Assembly: GCA_035270785.1 (NCBI GenBank)
Contig: DATESN010000072.1
Location: 1 to 64,000 of the forward strand
DNA length: 64,000 nucleotides
From: DATESN01 sp035270785
GTDB taxonomy: Bacteria; Bacillota; Clostridia; Lachnospirales; Lachnospiraceae
Reading direction: 5' to 3'
Positions 1 to 9,733 of the stretch are shown piece after piece. The stretch's first letter is position 1. Each line of letters starts with the position of its first letter. The notes below the pieces were generated by a model. The model was given only the letters and a program-made list of their open reading frames with translations, was not told the DNA's origin and did no database searches. The position numbers and the translations under genes were made by a program.

Positions 1-11
1 CAAACAAAACC

Positions 12-40
12 TTTAAAAATTGGAAGAATTAGTGTATAAT
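12..40 (+). promoter_or_regulatory. candidate sigma-A promoter
   Basis: TTTAAA at 12-17 and TATAAT at 35-40 are 17 bases apart, upstream of the anti-sigma-like gene and polA. The -10 is perfect and the -35 matches the consensus at four of six positions. Read by eye only; the window begins just upstream, so other promoters may exist. Confidence 0.4.
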
Positions 41-112
41 TTGGGAGTATATATTGAGGGAAAATAAAAGTTTAGGAACAAAGGATAACGGTGATGTGAT
101 TTGGAGGCAAGT

Positions 113-433
113 ATGAATTGTAAAGAATCAGAAAAGCTGATTGGACAATTTATTCGAAATGAACTAGAAGATAAAGAATTAGAGCTTTTTGTGTTGCATA
201 CTAAGTCTTGCAAATCCTGTATGGAGGAATTATCCATTCAATATTTGGTGGAAGAGGGTATGAATCGGTTAGAAGAAGGCGGGGCATTTGATTTACAAGG
301 TGAGTTGGAGATGAAATTAATGCAATCGTTAACAAAAGCCCGTTTTCGTAGACGAATGCAAAGATTCTATTTTATAGCGGAAGTTTTTGCTATTATTGCG
401 ATTGCGATAGTAGCTTTTACGATATTATTTTAG
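113..433 (+). CDS. zinc-finger anti-sigma-factor-like membrane protein
   Basis: A 106-residue protein. It has an N-terminal Cys (NCKES) followed by an H-x3-C-x2-C group (HTKSCKSC), as in zf-HC2/anti-sigma domains, then a basic stretch and one C-terminal membrane helix rich in Ile/Ala/Val. This layout fits a membrane-anchored anti-sigma factor or a related small regulator. I start it at ATG 113, six bases after GGAGG; a TTG at 101 would include the ribosome site. No sigma factor lies downstream, since polA follows 29 bases later, so any partner would be left of the window. The family is recognised from the motif only. Confidence 0.6.
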   Translation: MNCKESEKLIGQFIRNELEDKELELFVLHTKSCKSCMEELSIQYLVEEGMNRLEEGGAFDLQGELEMKLMQSLTKARFRRRMQRFYFIAEVFAIIAIAIVAFTILF

Positions 434-462
434 TGCATGAAAACATGCAGATAGGAATAAAA

Positions 463-3093
463 ATGAGTGAAAAGATAGTATTAATAGATGGACATAGTAT
501 TTTAAACAGGGCATTTTATGGCGTTCCTGATTTGAGCAATGCAAAAGGATTTCATACCAATGCAATTTATGGATTTTTAAATATTATGTTTAAAATCATA
601 GAGGAAGAAAAGGCGGATTATTTAACCATTGCATTTGATGTAAATGCACCAACCTTTCGTCATGATATTTATAAGGAATATAAGGGTACCAGAAAGCCAA
701 TGCCACAAGAACTAAGAGAACAAGTACCTGTAATAAAAGAAGTGTTAAAAGCGATGGGTGTATTTACCATAGAAAAACCCGGCTTGGAGGCAGACGATAT
801 TCTTGGGACCATAGCGAAACGTTCGGAAAAGGAAGGGTTAGAAGTATCCTTAGTCTCAGGAGACAGGGATTTACTTCAAATCGCCTCAGAACATATTAAG
901 ATTCGAATTCCCAAGACAAAGGGTGGTAAAACGGAAGTGATTGATTATTTTGCAAAAGATGTAGAGGCAGAATATCAAGTGGATCCCATTCAGTTTATTG
1001 AGTTAAAAGCCTTGATGGGTGATGCATCGGATAATATCCCTGGAGTTCCAAAGATTGGTGCTAAAACCGCTACTGAATTAATGGTACAATTTGGATCCCT
1101 AGAATCTATTTACGATAATATTGAAAAGATAACCAAAAAAAGTATTAAGGAAAGCTTAATTGTGAATAAAGATCTTGCTGATTTAAGCAAGATACTTGCT
1201 ACCATTAACATAGACAGTGATATTCATTTTGAACTTCAAGATGCAAAATTAGGTATGTTGTATACAAAAGAGGCGTATGTGTTTTTTAAAGATCTTGAAT
1301 TCAAAAATATGCTTAGTCGCTTTGAAGAAAAACAAGAAAAAAGTCAGGTAAGTAAAGAATTCAAATCAATCATAACAAATAGTGAAATGAACCTTATTTT
1401 TAAAGAATGTCAAAATTCTGAACAATTAGGGATTCAAATTTTTCAACATAATAATGAAGTTTTCGGTATTTCCATTGCTTTTTCAGAGCATGATATTTAT
1501 TGGATAGGAATAAATGATGATATTAAAAAAGAACAATTACTACCTTATATAGCAAGTTTAAAAAAGAATGAGATAGGTACCTTTGATATTAAAAAAACTT
1601 ATGATTTTTTGGATATAGAAAACACACAAAAGTTATTTGATATTAGTATTGCTGCATATTTGCTAAATCCACTTAAAAATGATTATGAAATGGAAGAAGT
1701 TGCAAATGAATATTTGGGATTTCATTTTTCAGGTAGAAGTGAACTCTTTGGTAAAACTGATTTTTTAAAGGCATACGAGGAAAAACAAAATGAATTTATA
1801 GAATATGCTTGTAACTGTGCCTATGCAGCATGGAAGGTGATACCAGTTCTACGTAAAAACCTTAAGGAAACAGGAATGATTTCTTTATTCGAAGAAATAG
1901 AAATGCCTCTTTCCTATGTTTTATACGATATGGAAAAAGAAGGAATTGAACTTAGACCTAAGGAACTAAAGGCGTATGGAGAAGCTTTACTAGAACGAAT
2001 TCATGAATTAGAAGAACTGATCTACAAAGGTGCAGGAGAAACATTTAATATAAATTCCCCCAAACAATTAGGCGAAATATTATTTGGAAAGCTACAAATG
2101 CCAGGAGGGAAAAAAACCAAAACAGGTTATTCAACAGCAGCGGAAGTATTAGAAAAGTTATCTGTAGAATTTCCATTGGTAGCAGATGTTCTAGAATATA
2201 GAGGCCTGGCAAAATTAAAATCTACTTATGCTGATGGCTTAGCAAATTGCCTTGATAAAAACAATCGAATTCATTCAACGTTTAATCAAACAATAGCCGC
2301 AACAGGAAGAATTAGCTCTACAGAACCTAATTTGCAAAACATTCCCATGAAAATGGAATTAGGAAGAAAGATTCGCAAAGTGTTTGTTCCAAAAGAGGGT
2401 TTTCTATTTATGGATGCAGATTATTCCCAAATAGAACTTCGTTTGTTAGCACATATGTCTGCCGATACACAATTAATTGAGGCATATCGAATGAATGAAG
2501 ATATACACAGAATAACAGCATCTAAAGTATTTCATACACCATTTACAGAGGTGAGTGATTTTCAAAGAAGAAATGCCAAAGCAGTTAATTTTGGTATTGT
2601 TTATGGTATTAGTGCATATGGCCTTAGTCAAGATTTGAATATTGGAGTAAAAGAAGCAAATGAATATATAGAACAATATTTCAAAACCTATCCTGGTGTA
2701 AAGGTTTTCCTAGAGAAATTGGTAGAAGATGCTAAGGAAACGGGATATGTTACCACCTTATTTGGTAGACGTAGACCAATCCCTGAATTGAAGTCCACTA
2801 ATTTTATGCAACGCTCCTTTGGGGAACGAATTGCTATGAACTCCCCTATTCAAGGAACAGCAGCGGATGTTATTAAAATAGCCATGATTAAGGTGTGGCA
2901 GAGACTTAATAGGGAAAATCTTAAGTCGAAAATGATTTTGCAGGTGCATGATGAACTGTTAATTGAAACAGCCGTGGATGAAGTGGAACAAGTGAAAGCA
3001 ATTTTAACAGAGGAAATGATGAATGCAGCAAAGCTGGATGTTTCCCTGGAAATAGATCTTCATACGGGAGAAAATTGGTATGAAACTAAGTGA
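463..3093 (+). CDS. polA: DNA polymerase I
   Basis: Family A DNA polymerase for Okazaki-fragment processing and repair gap filling, 876 residues, like Bacillus Pol I. The N-terminal third is the 5'-3' exonuclease/FEN domain (DGHSILNRAFYG; SGDRDLLQ). The middle third aligns with the 3'-5' exonuclease fold but lacks the acidic metal-binding motifs, so proofreading is probably lost, as in other Firmicutes. The polymerase domain carries motif A (DADYSQIELR), motif B (RRNAKAVNFGIVYG) and motif C (QVHDEL). I start at ATG 463 (MSEKIVLIDGH); a GTG at 433 would add a tail that does not resemble the family. coaE follows after 46 bases. Confidence 0.97.
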   Translation: MSEKIVLIDGHSILNRAFYGVPDLSNAKGFHTNAIYGFLNIMFKIIEEEKADYLTIAFDVNAPTFRHDIYKEYKGTRKPMPQELREQVPVIKEVLKAMGVFTIEKPGLEADDILGTIAKRSEKEGLEVSLVSGDRDLLQIASEHIKIRIPKTKGGKTEVIDYFAKDVEAEYQVDPIQFIELKALMGDASDNIPGVPKIGAKTATELMVQFGSLESIYDNIEKITKKSIKESLIVNKDLADLSKILATINIDSDIHFELQDAKLGMLYTKEAYVFFKDLEFKNMLSRFEEKQEKSQVSKEFKSIITNSEMNLIFKECQNSEQLGIQIFQHNNEVFGISIAFSEHDIYWIGINDDIKKEQLLPYIASLKKNEIGTFDIKKTYDFLDIENTQKLFDISIAAYLLNPLKNDYEMEEVANEYLGFHFSGRSELFGKTDFLKAYEEKQNEFIEYACNCAYAAWKVIPVLRKNLKETGMISLFEEIEMPLSYVLYDMEKEGIELRPKELKAYGEALLERIHELEELIYKGAGETFNINSPKQLGEILFGKLQMPGGKKTKTGYSTAAEVLEKLSVEFPLVADVLEYRGLAKLKSTYADGLANCLDKNNRIHSTFNQTIAATGRISSTEPNLQNIPMKMELGRKIRKVFVPKEGFLFMDADYSQIELRLLAHMSADTQLIEAYRMNEDIHRITASKVFHTPFTEVSDFQRRNAKAVNFGIVYGISAYGLSQDLNIGVKEANEYIEQYFKTYPGVKVFLEKLVEDAKETGYVTTLFGRRRPIPELKSTNFMQRSFGERIAMNSPIQGTAADVIKIAMIKVWQRLNRENLKSKMILQVHDELLIETAVDEVEQVKAILTEEMMNAAKLDVSLEIDLHTGENWYETK

Positions 3094-3139
3094 TAACTAC
3101 AAATTTTCAACAAGTATAGGATAAGACGAGGAACCGATT

Positions 3140-3745
3140 ATGAAGATAATTGGAATTACAGGAGGAGTAGGGTCTGGAAAATCCCAGATTCTTTCCTACA
3201 TAGCAAATAAATATCATTGTAAAGTTTTGATGGCAGATGTGGTTGCACAAATGTTTTTGGAACCAGGTCATTCATGTTATGATCAATTAGTATCTCTTCT
3301 AGGTAAAGAAATAATAAAAAATGATCAAACGATAGATCGAGGTAAGATGGGTGAAAAGATTTTTTTTAATAAAAATCTTTTGTATGAAGTGAATAAGATT
3401 ATTCATCCAGCAGTTAAAACCTATATTAAAAATTGTATTAAAGAAGAGCAAATAAAAGGGATGATTGATTTCTTTTTTATCGAGGCGGCTTTATTAATTG
3501 AAGATAACTATGCTGAAATAATAGACGAATTGTGGTATATTTATGCTACTATAGAAATTAGGCAAGAGCGGCTCCAGACATCAAGGCAATATTCGAAAGA
3601 AAAAATAGATTCCATTATGAAGGAACAATTATCCGAAGAAGAATTTAGAAAACATTGTGATGTTATTATTGATAATAGTAACTCCTTACAGGAAAGCTAC
3701 AATCAAATTGATAAGAAATTGGGGGAATACCTGTGGCAGAGATAA
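3140..3745 (+). CDS. coaE: dephospho-CoA kinase
   Basis: Phosphorylates the 3'-OH of dephospho-CoA, the last step of coenzyme A synthesis, in the cytoplasm. The 201-residue length is normal. The P-loop GGVGSGKS sits at residues 8-15, with the LID/CoA-binding helices after it (IHPAVK, FIEAALLIE). It follows polA closely, as in many Firmicutes, and its last 13 bases overlap the GTG start of the FtsA-like gene, so the two are probably translationally coupled. The N-terminus is unambiguous because the P-loop lies a few residues from the ATG. Confidence 0.93.
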   Translation: MKIIGITGGVGSGKSQILSYIANKYHCKVLMADVVAQMFLEPGHSCYDQLVSLLGKEIIKNDQTIDRGKMGEKIFFNKNLLYEVNKIIHPAVKTYIKNCIKEEQIKGMIDFFFIEAALLIEDNYAEIIDELWYIYATIEIRQERLQTSRQYSKEKIDSIMKEQLSEEEFRKHCDVIIDNSNSLQESYNQIDKKLGEYLWQR

Positions 3746-5745
3746 AAAATTACGCGGGAAATTATGTGTTTGGCCTTGATATTGGTACAAGAAGTATTGT
3801 TGGAACCGTAGGATATCAAAAGGATGACCAATTTATTGTACTTGCTCAAAGAGTAAAAGAACATGATACAAGGGCTATGATTGATGGACAGATTCATGAT
3901 ATAGGAAGAGTTGGAGCGACAATTCAAAAGGTGAAAGAAGCTTTGGAAGAAGCACTCAATATCACATTAACCGATGTTTGCATTGCTGCAGCTGGACGTG
4001 TGCTTAGAACCATTAATATTCATGTTGATTATCATTTTGAAGAAGATAAAATTGTAACAACAGAAGATATTTATGCTCTTAATTCTCTTGGTATTGAAAA
4101 GGCATATGATGAATTTAATGTGAAAAACAATTCGGAGATTAAATTCTATTGTGTAGGCTATTCTATTATTAAATATTATTTAAATGATTATCCTATGGGA
4201 AATTTAGAAAATCATAAAGGAAAAACTATTTCAGCAGATATGATTGCCACTTTTTTGCCAGATGATGTTGTAGATGGTCTTTATAAAGCAGTTGAAATTG
4301 CAGGTCTTAAAGTTGCAAACCTTACACTAGAGCCAATAGCAGCGATTCAGGTAGCCATTCCAGAGATGTATCGCATGCTTAATATTGCATTGATTGATGT
4401 TGGTGCAGGAACTTCAGACATTTCCATAACAAAGGATGGAAGTATTATTGCCTATGGAATGATATCTACGGCAGGGGATTGTTTAACGGAAGTTTTAGCA
4501 AAGCATTGTCTTGTAGATTTTGTGACGGCGGACCAAATCAAAAAAGACAGTGAAAATAAAGAACTCATTGAATATAAAGATATTATGGGCTTGACCCAGA
4601 AAATATCTGTGGAAGAAGTTCGGAATGTATTAGAATCTACCGTGCGTGGAATGACGAAGCAAGTTGCAGATAAGTTGAAAGAGTTAAACGGAGAAAAATC
4701 TGTCAGTGCTGTTTTTGTGGTAGGCGGTGGTGGCAAGATAGAAGGATATACAAAGCTACTTGCAAAAGAATTGGATATTGCTCCAGAAAGAGTGGCTCTT
4801 CGAGGAGAAGAAGTAATGCAAAAGATTATTTTTATGGAAGAAGATACAATAAAAGATTCTCTTATGGTTACTCCCATTGGTATCTGCTTATGTTTTTATG
4901 AAGAAAGCAATAATTTTATATATGTAAATTTCAATAATCAAAGAATCAAATTGTATGATAATAAAAAGCTGGCAGTAGTGGATGCTGCAATGCAGGCGAA
5001 CTTTCCAAATGATGGGTTATTTCCTAGAAGAGGTAGGGAATTAAACTTTACGATTAATCATAAAAGTAGAATTGTTAGGGGAAAACTTGGCGAAGCGGCT
5101 GTGATAACTGTGAATGGTGAAACTGCTGACCTATATATGCCGATACAATCTAATGATAGAGTTGTAGTGACTAGATCAAGTGCTGGAGAGCCGGCAATGT
5201 TAGAAATCAAAGATCTACCAGAATATAAAGCATCATTAGAAGTAATTGTAAATGATCAAAAGATATCGTTACCAAAATTTGCCTTAGTCAATGGGAGTTT
5301 AAAGTCTGGATATTATAATATTCAAGAAAATGATGACATTATGATGCTTAACGAATATACTGTAAAACAGATTGTTGATTTTATGGATGTTTCTCTTAAT
5401 CAGAATATGAATATTTATGTAAATAATAAACTTGCTGATTTCGAGACAAAGGTATATGAAAACTTTTCCGTCATATGGACAATGGAATGTGAAGAAAATC
5501 AAGTGATAAATAGTGAAGTAAAACAAAATCAAGAGGTGGATGGTAGTATCACTGTTTCGGTGAATGGGAATCCAGTTACCATGACCGGAAAAGACAGTTA
5601 TATATTTGTGGATGTATTTGATTATATTGACTTTGATTTATCGAAACCTCAAGGAAAAGGAATTATTACCAACGTAAATGGAAATAAAACTCAGTATATG
5701 GATGCTTTAAAAAATGGAGATATTATTGATATTTATTGGTCGTAA
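3733..5745 (+). CDS. FtsA-like actin-fold ATPase with a long C-terminal extension
   Basis: A 670-residue protein. Residues ~10-400 form an actin/HSP70-type ATPase of the FtsA/PilM group: phosphate-1 loop GLDIGTRSIVG, phosphate-2 DVGAGTSDISI, adenosine loop VVGGGGKIEGY, and an inserted SHS2-like segment with DGQIHD. About 270 further residues are absent from ordinary FtsA. They look like repeated small beta-rich modules, each with a VNG/VND turn, and the last ends in GDIIDIYW like a beta-grasp domain. No C-terminal amphipathic membrane anchor is visible. The start is GTG 3733 behind GGGGG, overlapping coaE. Such long FtsA-domain proteins occur in Clostridia separately from the dcw-cluster ftsA. 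The exact role (division or envelope) is unknown to me. Confidence 0.75.
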   Translation: MAEIKNYAGNYVFGLDIGTRSIVGTVGYQKDDQFIVLAQRVKEHDTRAMIDGQIHDIGRVGATIQKVKEALEEALNITLTDVCIAAAGRVLRTINIHVDYHFEEDKIVTTEDIYALNSLGIEKAYDEFNVKNNSEIKFYCVGYSIIKYYLNDYPMGNLENHKGKTISADMIATFLPDDVVDGLYKAVEIAGLKVANLTLEPIAAIQVAIPEMYRMLNIALIDVGAGTSDISITKDGSIIAYGMISTAGDCLTEVLAKHCLVDFVTADQIKKDSENKELIEYKDIMGLTQKISVEEVRNVLESTVRGMTKQVADKLKELNGEKSVSAVFVVGGGGKIEGYTKLLAKELDIAPERVALRGEEVMQKIIFMEEDTIKDSLMVTPIGICLCFYEESNNFIYVNFNNQRIKLYDNKKLAVVDAAMQANFPNDGLFPRRGRELNFTINHKSRIVRGKLGEAAVITVNGETADLYMPIQSNDRVVVTRSSAGEPAMLEIKDLPEYKASLEVIVNDQKISLPKFALVNGSLKSGYYNIQENDDIMMLNEYTVKQIVDFMDVSLNQNMNIYVNNKLADFETKVYENFSVIWTMECEENQVINSEVKQNQEVDGSITVSVNGNPVTMTGKDSYIFVDVFDYIDFDLSKPQGKGIITNVNGNKTQYMDALKNGDIIDIYWS

Positions 5746-5764
5746 TAAACATAGGAGAAATAGT

Positions 5765-6562
5765 ATGAGACTTTGCAGTATTGCCAGTGGTAGTAGCGGC
5801 AACTGTATTTATGTGGGAACTGATACAACACATTTACTAGTAGATGCAGGAATTAGTGGTAAACGAACAGAAGCGGGACTAAATGAATTGGGTATTAGTG
5901 CAAAAGAATTAGATGGAATTTTAATTACCCATGAACATAGTGATCATGTGAACGGATTAGGTGTTCTTGCAAGACGTTATGGAATTCCCATTTATGGAAC
6001 GAAGGAAACTCTAGAAGCAATAGGCATGATGAGTTGTGTTGGAAAGATGGATAGCTCATTATTTCAGATCATTGATCCAGAAGATCAATTTTGTATTAAG
6101 GACATCACGATTAATCCAATGCATATATCTCATGATGCAGCAGCACCTGTTGCATATAGGCTTTCACATGATAAGAAAAGAATTGGAATTATAACAGATC
6201 TTGGAACTTACAATGATTATACAGTGGAAAACTTAAAAGGGATGGATGCATTATTAATCGAGGCAAATCATGATGTTAGAATGCTTCAGGTGGGTCCGTA
6301 TCCTTATTATTTAAAGCAAAGAATATTAGGGGAAAGAGGTCATTTAAGCAATGAAGCATCAGGACGCTTGCTAGGATGTCTTCTTCATGATAATATGAAA
6401 CAAGTTGTGCTTGGACATCTTAGTAAGGAAAACAATATGGCAGAGCTTGCATACGAAACGGTACGTTTGGAAATTGTGAATTCAGATAATCCATATAAAG
6501 CGGATGATTTTCCTATTCAAGTAGCAAGAAGAAGTGACATCTCAAGTGTCATAGCAATTTAA
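5765..6562 (+). CDS. walJ: WalJ/YycJ-type MBL-fold metallo-hydrolase
   Basis: A 265-residue metallo-beta-lactamase-fold protein. The metal motif THEHSDH (HxHxDH) is near residue 60, with downstream histidines in ISHDA, EANHD and LGHLS. The N-terminus MRLCSIASGSSGNC is characteristic of YycJ/WalJ, a family linked in Firmicutes to coordinating division and replication and resembling 5'-exonucleases. I start at ATG 5765 behind AGGAG; a longer frame from 5714 overlaps the FtsA-like gene and is unlikely. It lacks its usual walRK neighbours here, so the symbol rests on similarity alone. Confidence 0.82.
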   Translation: MRLCSIASGSSGNCIYVGTDTTHLLVDAGISGKRTEAGLNELGISAKELDGILITHEHSDHVNGLGVLARRYGIPIYGTKETLEAIGMMSCVGKMDSSLFQIIDPEDQFCIKDITINPMHISHDAAAPVAYRLSHDKKRIGIITDLGTYNDYTVENLKGMDALLIEANHDVRMLQVGPYPYYLKQRILGERGHLSNEASGRLLGCLLHDNMKQVVLGHLSKENNMAELAYETVRLEIVNSDNPYKADDFPIQVARRSDISSVIAI

Positions 6563-6638
6563 TAGCAATTTAATAGCAATATTTAATAGGATTAAACAAT
6601 ATCGTTACATAAAAAGGCATATATAACGAGGAATGAGG

Positions 6639-6657
6639 TGCACGTAGGCAACGTGCA
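6639..6657 (+). promoter_or_regulatory. small hairpin in the leader of the ACT-domain gene
   Basis: TGCACGT (6639-6645) and ACGTGCA (6651-6657) form a perfect 7-bp stem with a 5-base loop, 13 bases before the chosen ATG and just after GAGGTG. It could affect translation initiation. No T-run follows, so it is not a terminator. The function is a guess. Confidence 0.4.
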
Positions 6658-6670
6658 GATGGGTAATAAT

Positions 6671-6943
6671 ATGAAAAAAACAATTATAACAGTAGTGGGA
6701 AAAGATACAGTTGGTATTATAGCAAAGGTTTGCACTTATTTGGCGCAAAACAAAATTAACATTTTAGATATCTCCCAAACAATTGTACAAGATTATTTTA
6801 ATATGATGATGATTGTGGATATGACAGATGCTACTGTTTCATTTGGAAACTTAGTAGATGATTTTAACAAAATAGGTGAAGAAATTGGCGTTAAAATCAA
6901 ATGTCAAAGTGAAGACATTTTTAATAAAATGCACAGAATATAG
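6671..6943 (+). CDS. ACT-domain protein, UPF0237 family
   Basis: A 90-residue single-ACT-domain protein (KTIITVVGKDTVGIIAKVCTY). ACT domains bind amino acids or other small ligands and usually regulate; no reaction is known for this family. ATG 6671 gives the normal family length, while upstream in-frame starts (6659, 6638) would add non-conserved residues across a hairpin. It sits 18 bases before the UPF0210 gene. The two are found side by side in many Firmicutes and archaea, so they probably act together. Confidence 0.85.
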   Translation: MKKTIITVVGKDTVGIIAKVCTYLAQNKINILDISQTIVQDYFNMMMIVDMTDATVSFGNLVDDFNKIGEEIGVKIKCQSEDIFNKMHRI

Positions 6944-6961
6944 TAGATTGGGGATAAAACA

Positions 6962-8326
6962 ATGATAAATAGTTTTGAAGTTGCAGAAACTAATAAAATG
7001 ATAGAGCAGGAAAATTTGGATGTAAGAACAATTACACTGGGTATTAGCTTATTAGACTGTATTGATTCTAACTTGGAAAAATTGAATGCAAATATATATG
7101 AAAAAATAACAACCTTAGCTAAAGATTTGGTATCAACGGGAAATGATATAGAAAGGGAATATGGTATTCCTATTGTAAATAAAAGAATTTCCATAACTCC
7201 AATAGCATTAATTGGAGCATCGGCTTGTAAAACGAAAGAAGATTTTGCTAAGATTGCGCAAACACTTGATAGGGCAGCAAAAGTAGTTGGTGTAAACTTT
7301 ATTGGTGGATATTCGGCCCTTGTAAGTAAGGGAATGACAAAGGCAGATGAATTATTAATTCAATCTATTCCATTGGCACTTTCTACAACTGAGATTGTTT
7401 GTAGCTCCATTAATCTTGGTTCTACAAAAACAGGAATCAATATGGATGCAGTTCGATTAATGGGGACGATTATTAAAGACACGGCGGAAGCCACAAAAGA
7501 TAATAGTTCATTAGGTTGTGCAAAGCTTGTTGTATTTTGTAATGCGCCAGACGATAATCCTTTTATGGCAGGTGCTTTTCATGGCGTAACAGAAACAGAT
7601 ACTGTAATTAATGTGGGTGTTAGTGGACCAGGAGTAATTAAGACAGCCCTTGAAAAGGTAAGAGGTGAAAACTTCGAGGTCTTATGTGAGACAATTAAGA
7701 AGACGGCTTTTAAAGTTACACGAGTAGGCCAGCTTGTAGCAAAGGAAGCATCTAAGAGACTTGGATTTCCCTTTGGAATCATTGATTTGTCCCTAGCTCC
7801 AACACCAGCAGTAGGCGATAGTGTAGCGGATATACTATGTGAGATGGGACTTGAATACGCAGGAGCTCCCGGAACAACTGCAGCACTGGCACTTTTAAAT
7901 GACCAGGTTAAAAAAGGTGGAATCATGGCATCTTCTTATGTAGGTGGACTTAGTGGTGCTTTTATTCCGGTAAGTGAAGATCAAGGAATGATTGACGCTG
8001 TAATAGCTGGAGCACTTACGATTGAAAAATTAGAAGCAATGACTTGTGTATGCTCAGTTGGTCTTGATATGATAGCTATTCCCGGAGATACAAAAGAAAC
8101 CACAATTGCAGGAATTATTGCAGATGAATTAGCAATTGGGATGATTAACCAAAAGACAACGGCAGTACGTCTCATACCTGTTATTGGTAAAGGTGTTGGG
8201 GAAATAGTTGAGTTTGGTGGTCTTCTGGGTTACGCACCGATTATGCCGGTTAATAAATTTGACTGCTCTGCATTTGTGAATAGAAAAGGTAGAATACCAG
8301 CACCTGTTCATAGCTTTAAAAATTAA
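6962..8326 (+). CDS. UPF0210 (DUF711/PFL-like) family protein
   Basis: A 454-residue cytoplasmic protein that matches the conserved UPF0210 family ([50 protein letters not shown]). It covers the usual full length. The fold is related to the pyruvate-formate-lyase/anaerobic ribonucleotide reductase barrel, but the family has no established reaction. It is the second gene of a pair with the ACT-domain protein and ends at a shared bidirectional terminator. Family membership is confident; function is not assigned. Confidence 0.88.
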   Translation: MINSFEVAETNKMIEQENLDVRTITLGISLLDCIDSNLEKLNANIYEKITTLAKDLVSTGNDIEREYGIPIVNKRISITPIALIGASACKTKEDFAKIAQTLDRAAKVVGVNFIGGYSALVSKGMTKADELLIQSIPLALSTTEIVCSSINLGSTKTGINMDAVRLMGTIIKDTAEATKDNSSLGCAKLVVFCNAPDDNPFMAGAFHGVTETDTVINVGVSGPGVIKTALEKVRGENFEVLCETIKKTAFKVTRVGQLVAKEASKRLGFPFGIIDLSLAPTPAVGDSVADILCEMGLEYAGAPGTTAALALLNDQVKKGGIMASSYVGGLSGAFIPVSEDQGMIDAVIAGALTIEKLEAMTCVCSVGLDMIAIPGDTKETTIAGIIADELAIGMINQKTTAVRLIPVIGKGVGEIVEFGGLLGYAPIMPVNKFDCSAFVNRKGRIPAPVHSFKN

Positions 8327-8356
8327 AAACCTAAGAAGAAGAATAATAAAAAATAA

Positions 8357-8380
8357 CGCATCCTATATCTTTAGGATGCG
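8357..8380. terminator. bidirectional terminator between UPF0210 and tmcAL
   Basis: CGCATCCTA (8357-8365) pairs perfectly with TAGGATGCG (8372-8380) across a 6-base loop. TCTTTC follows on the plus strand and TTATTTTTTATT on the minus strand. The stem overlaps the tmcAL stop codon, so it can end both convergent transcripts. Confidence 0.82.
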
Positions 8381-9598
8381 TCTTTCATATTCATTCATCA
8401 TGGGGCGATTAAATTTTTCTGAAAGAATAGACTGGTAAACATGAGCTGCTAATAGATCACTTTCCAATTGAAGATTTCCCAATGTACCTAGTAAGGAATT
8501 GGCATCAGCTAGTTTTGAAATCAATGGAATGGAGGTACTATTTTTTATTTTATTGAGTAAAGGGAGGGAAGTTTCTTTAAAACCAAGGACTCTGGCATAA
8601 TAACAGTAATCATTGGAAACAAAGGAATCTAGAATATCTTGTTTCAGGTTAAGTAATATGTGAAGGAGACTCCTACAAACCCTAGTATAGGTGATATCTT
8701 TTGTTTTTAGCATCATAGAAAAGTCATCAAAACCATGAAAAGAATTAAGGGAATTGCAAATGCGATCAGATAATTCCCTTGAGACATCAACATAACTAGT
8801 ATATCCCAATTCTTTTTCTAAAAGCAATTTATATTTTAGCAATCCAGAAATATCATCATGGAAAATAGGATAGGTTTTTTTATATTCTTCTTTTAATATT
8901 TCAAAAGTTTTTACGGGAACCTGATCTTCAATATGAGATAGTTCGTTATGATCCATTAAGGAATGGCGTATTGCAATTGCAGAACTATTGTTTTGTGCAA
9001 GACGCTTATCGTGATAATCACTTCCTACACGAAGATTTGTATAAGGAACAATAGAACTGTTCATCCTAATAATTGCTTTGATGTATTCAATTCCTAAAAT
9101 ATTATTAGGACTGGAAAGTATGTCCGAGATATTTGGGATTTCAGGATACAAAGATTCTAGTGTTATATTTCTAGCTTGGGGAAAAGTCATTTTACCTTTT
9201 ATATTATCTTGTAACAATGCTTTAAACGCAGCGGGTTCATTGGCAAGTATGTTGGCAATCTTATACAAAACATCAATATCTCCACATTCACTTCCAAAAC
9301 AAACAGAGTCTACGATTCCTAATTGATGAAGAATAGAAATGGCACCATTGGAAAAATACTCAGCACTTGCGGCGGCGTAGTACACGGGTAACTCAATTAC
9401 AAGATCAGCACCACCTTCTAAGGCCATTTTTGTTCGGCTATATTTGTCAATCAGAGCGGGTGCTCCTCGTTGGGTGAAATCACCACTCATGACAACAATT
9501 AAATAATCAGCATTTGTTAAAGAACGTGCTTGATCCAATTGATATTTATGACCGTTATGAAATGGATTATATTCAGCAATAATTCCGGTTACTTTCAT
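8363..9598 (-). CDS. tmcAL: tRNA(Met) cytidine acetate ligase
   Basis: The TmcAL (YlbM) family uses acetate and ATP to make N4-acetylcytidine at the wobble position of elongator tRNA-Met. This 411-residue protein has the nucleotidyltransferase motif EYNPFHNGH at residues 9-17, the SGDFTQRG segment and the C-terminal alpha-helical region. The start is ATG 9598, behind a strong AAGGAGG. It is divergent from pta, so the acetate-consuming modifier shares a 230-bp intergenic region with an acetyl-phosphate gene. That may be coincidence. Confidence 0.92.
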   Translation of the reverse strand: MKVTGIIAEYNPFHNGHKYQLDQARSLTNADYLIVVMSGDFTQRGAPALIDKYSRTKMALEGGADLVIELPVYYAAASAEYFSNGAISILHQLGIVDSVCFGSECGDIDVLYKIANILANEPAAFKALLQDNIKGKMTFPQARNITLESLYPEIPNISDILSSPNNILGIEYIKAIIRMNSSIVPYTNLRVGSDYHDKRLAQNNSSAIAIRHSLMDHNELSHIEDQVPVKTFEILKEEYKKTYPIFHDDISGLLKYKLLLEKELGYTSYVDVSRELSDRICNSLNSFHGFDDFSMMLKTKDITYTRVCRSLLHILLNLKQDILDSFVSNDYCYYARVLGFKETSLPLLNKIKNSTSIPLISKLADANSLLGTLGNLQLESDLLAAHVYQSILSEKFNRPMMNEYERRILKI

Positions 9599-9652
9599 AG
9601 ATGCCTCCTTAACTAACTTTTTTCTCGTTGGTAAAATATCTTAAAGATTCAT

Positions 9653-9682
9653 ATAATAATCGTAGCATGTTTTAATTTGCAA
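9653..9682 (-). promoter_or_regulatory. weak candidate promoter for tmcAL
   Basis: On the minus strand TTGCAA (9682-9677) lies 18 bases before TATTAT (9658-9653), upstream of the tmcAL ribosome site. Each hexamer is only a partial consensus match. An AATACAA/TTGTATT inverted repeat (9681-9701) overlaps the -35 side and could be an operator or chance. Confidence 0.3.
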
Positions 9683-9733
9683 TACAAGTATTCATTGTAT
9701 TTGATTTAGCACAAGAAAAACCCCTTTCAAGTA

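Noticed and set aside
4452..4877. 141-codon minus-strand frame inside the FtsA-like gene
   Set aside because: Ser/Thr/Pro/Phe-rich shadow of a conserved coding strand, without its own ribosome site.
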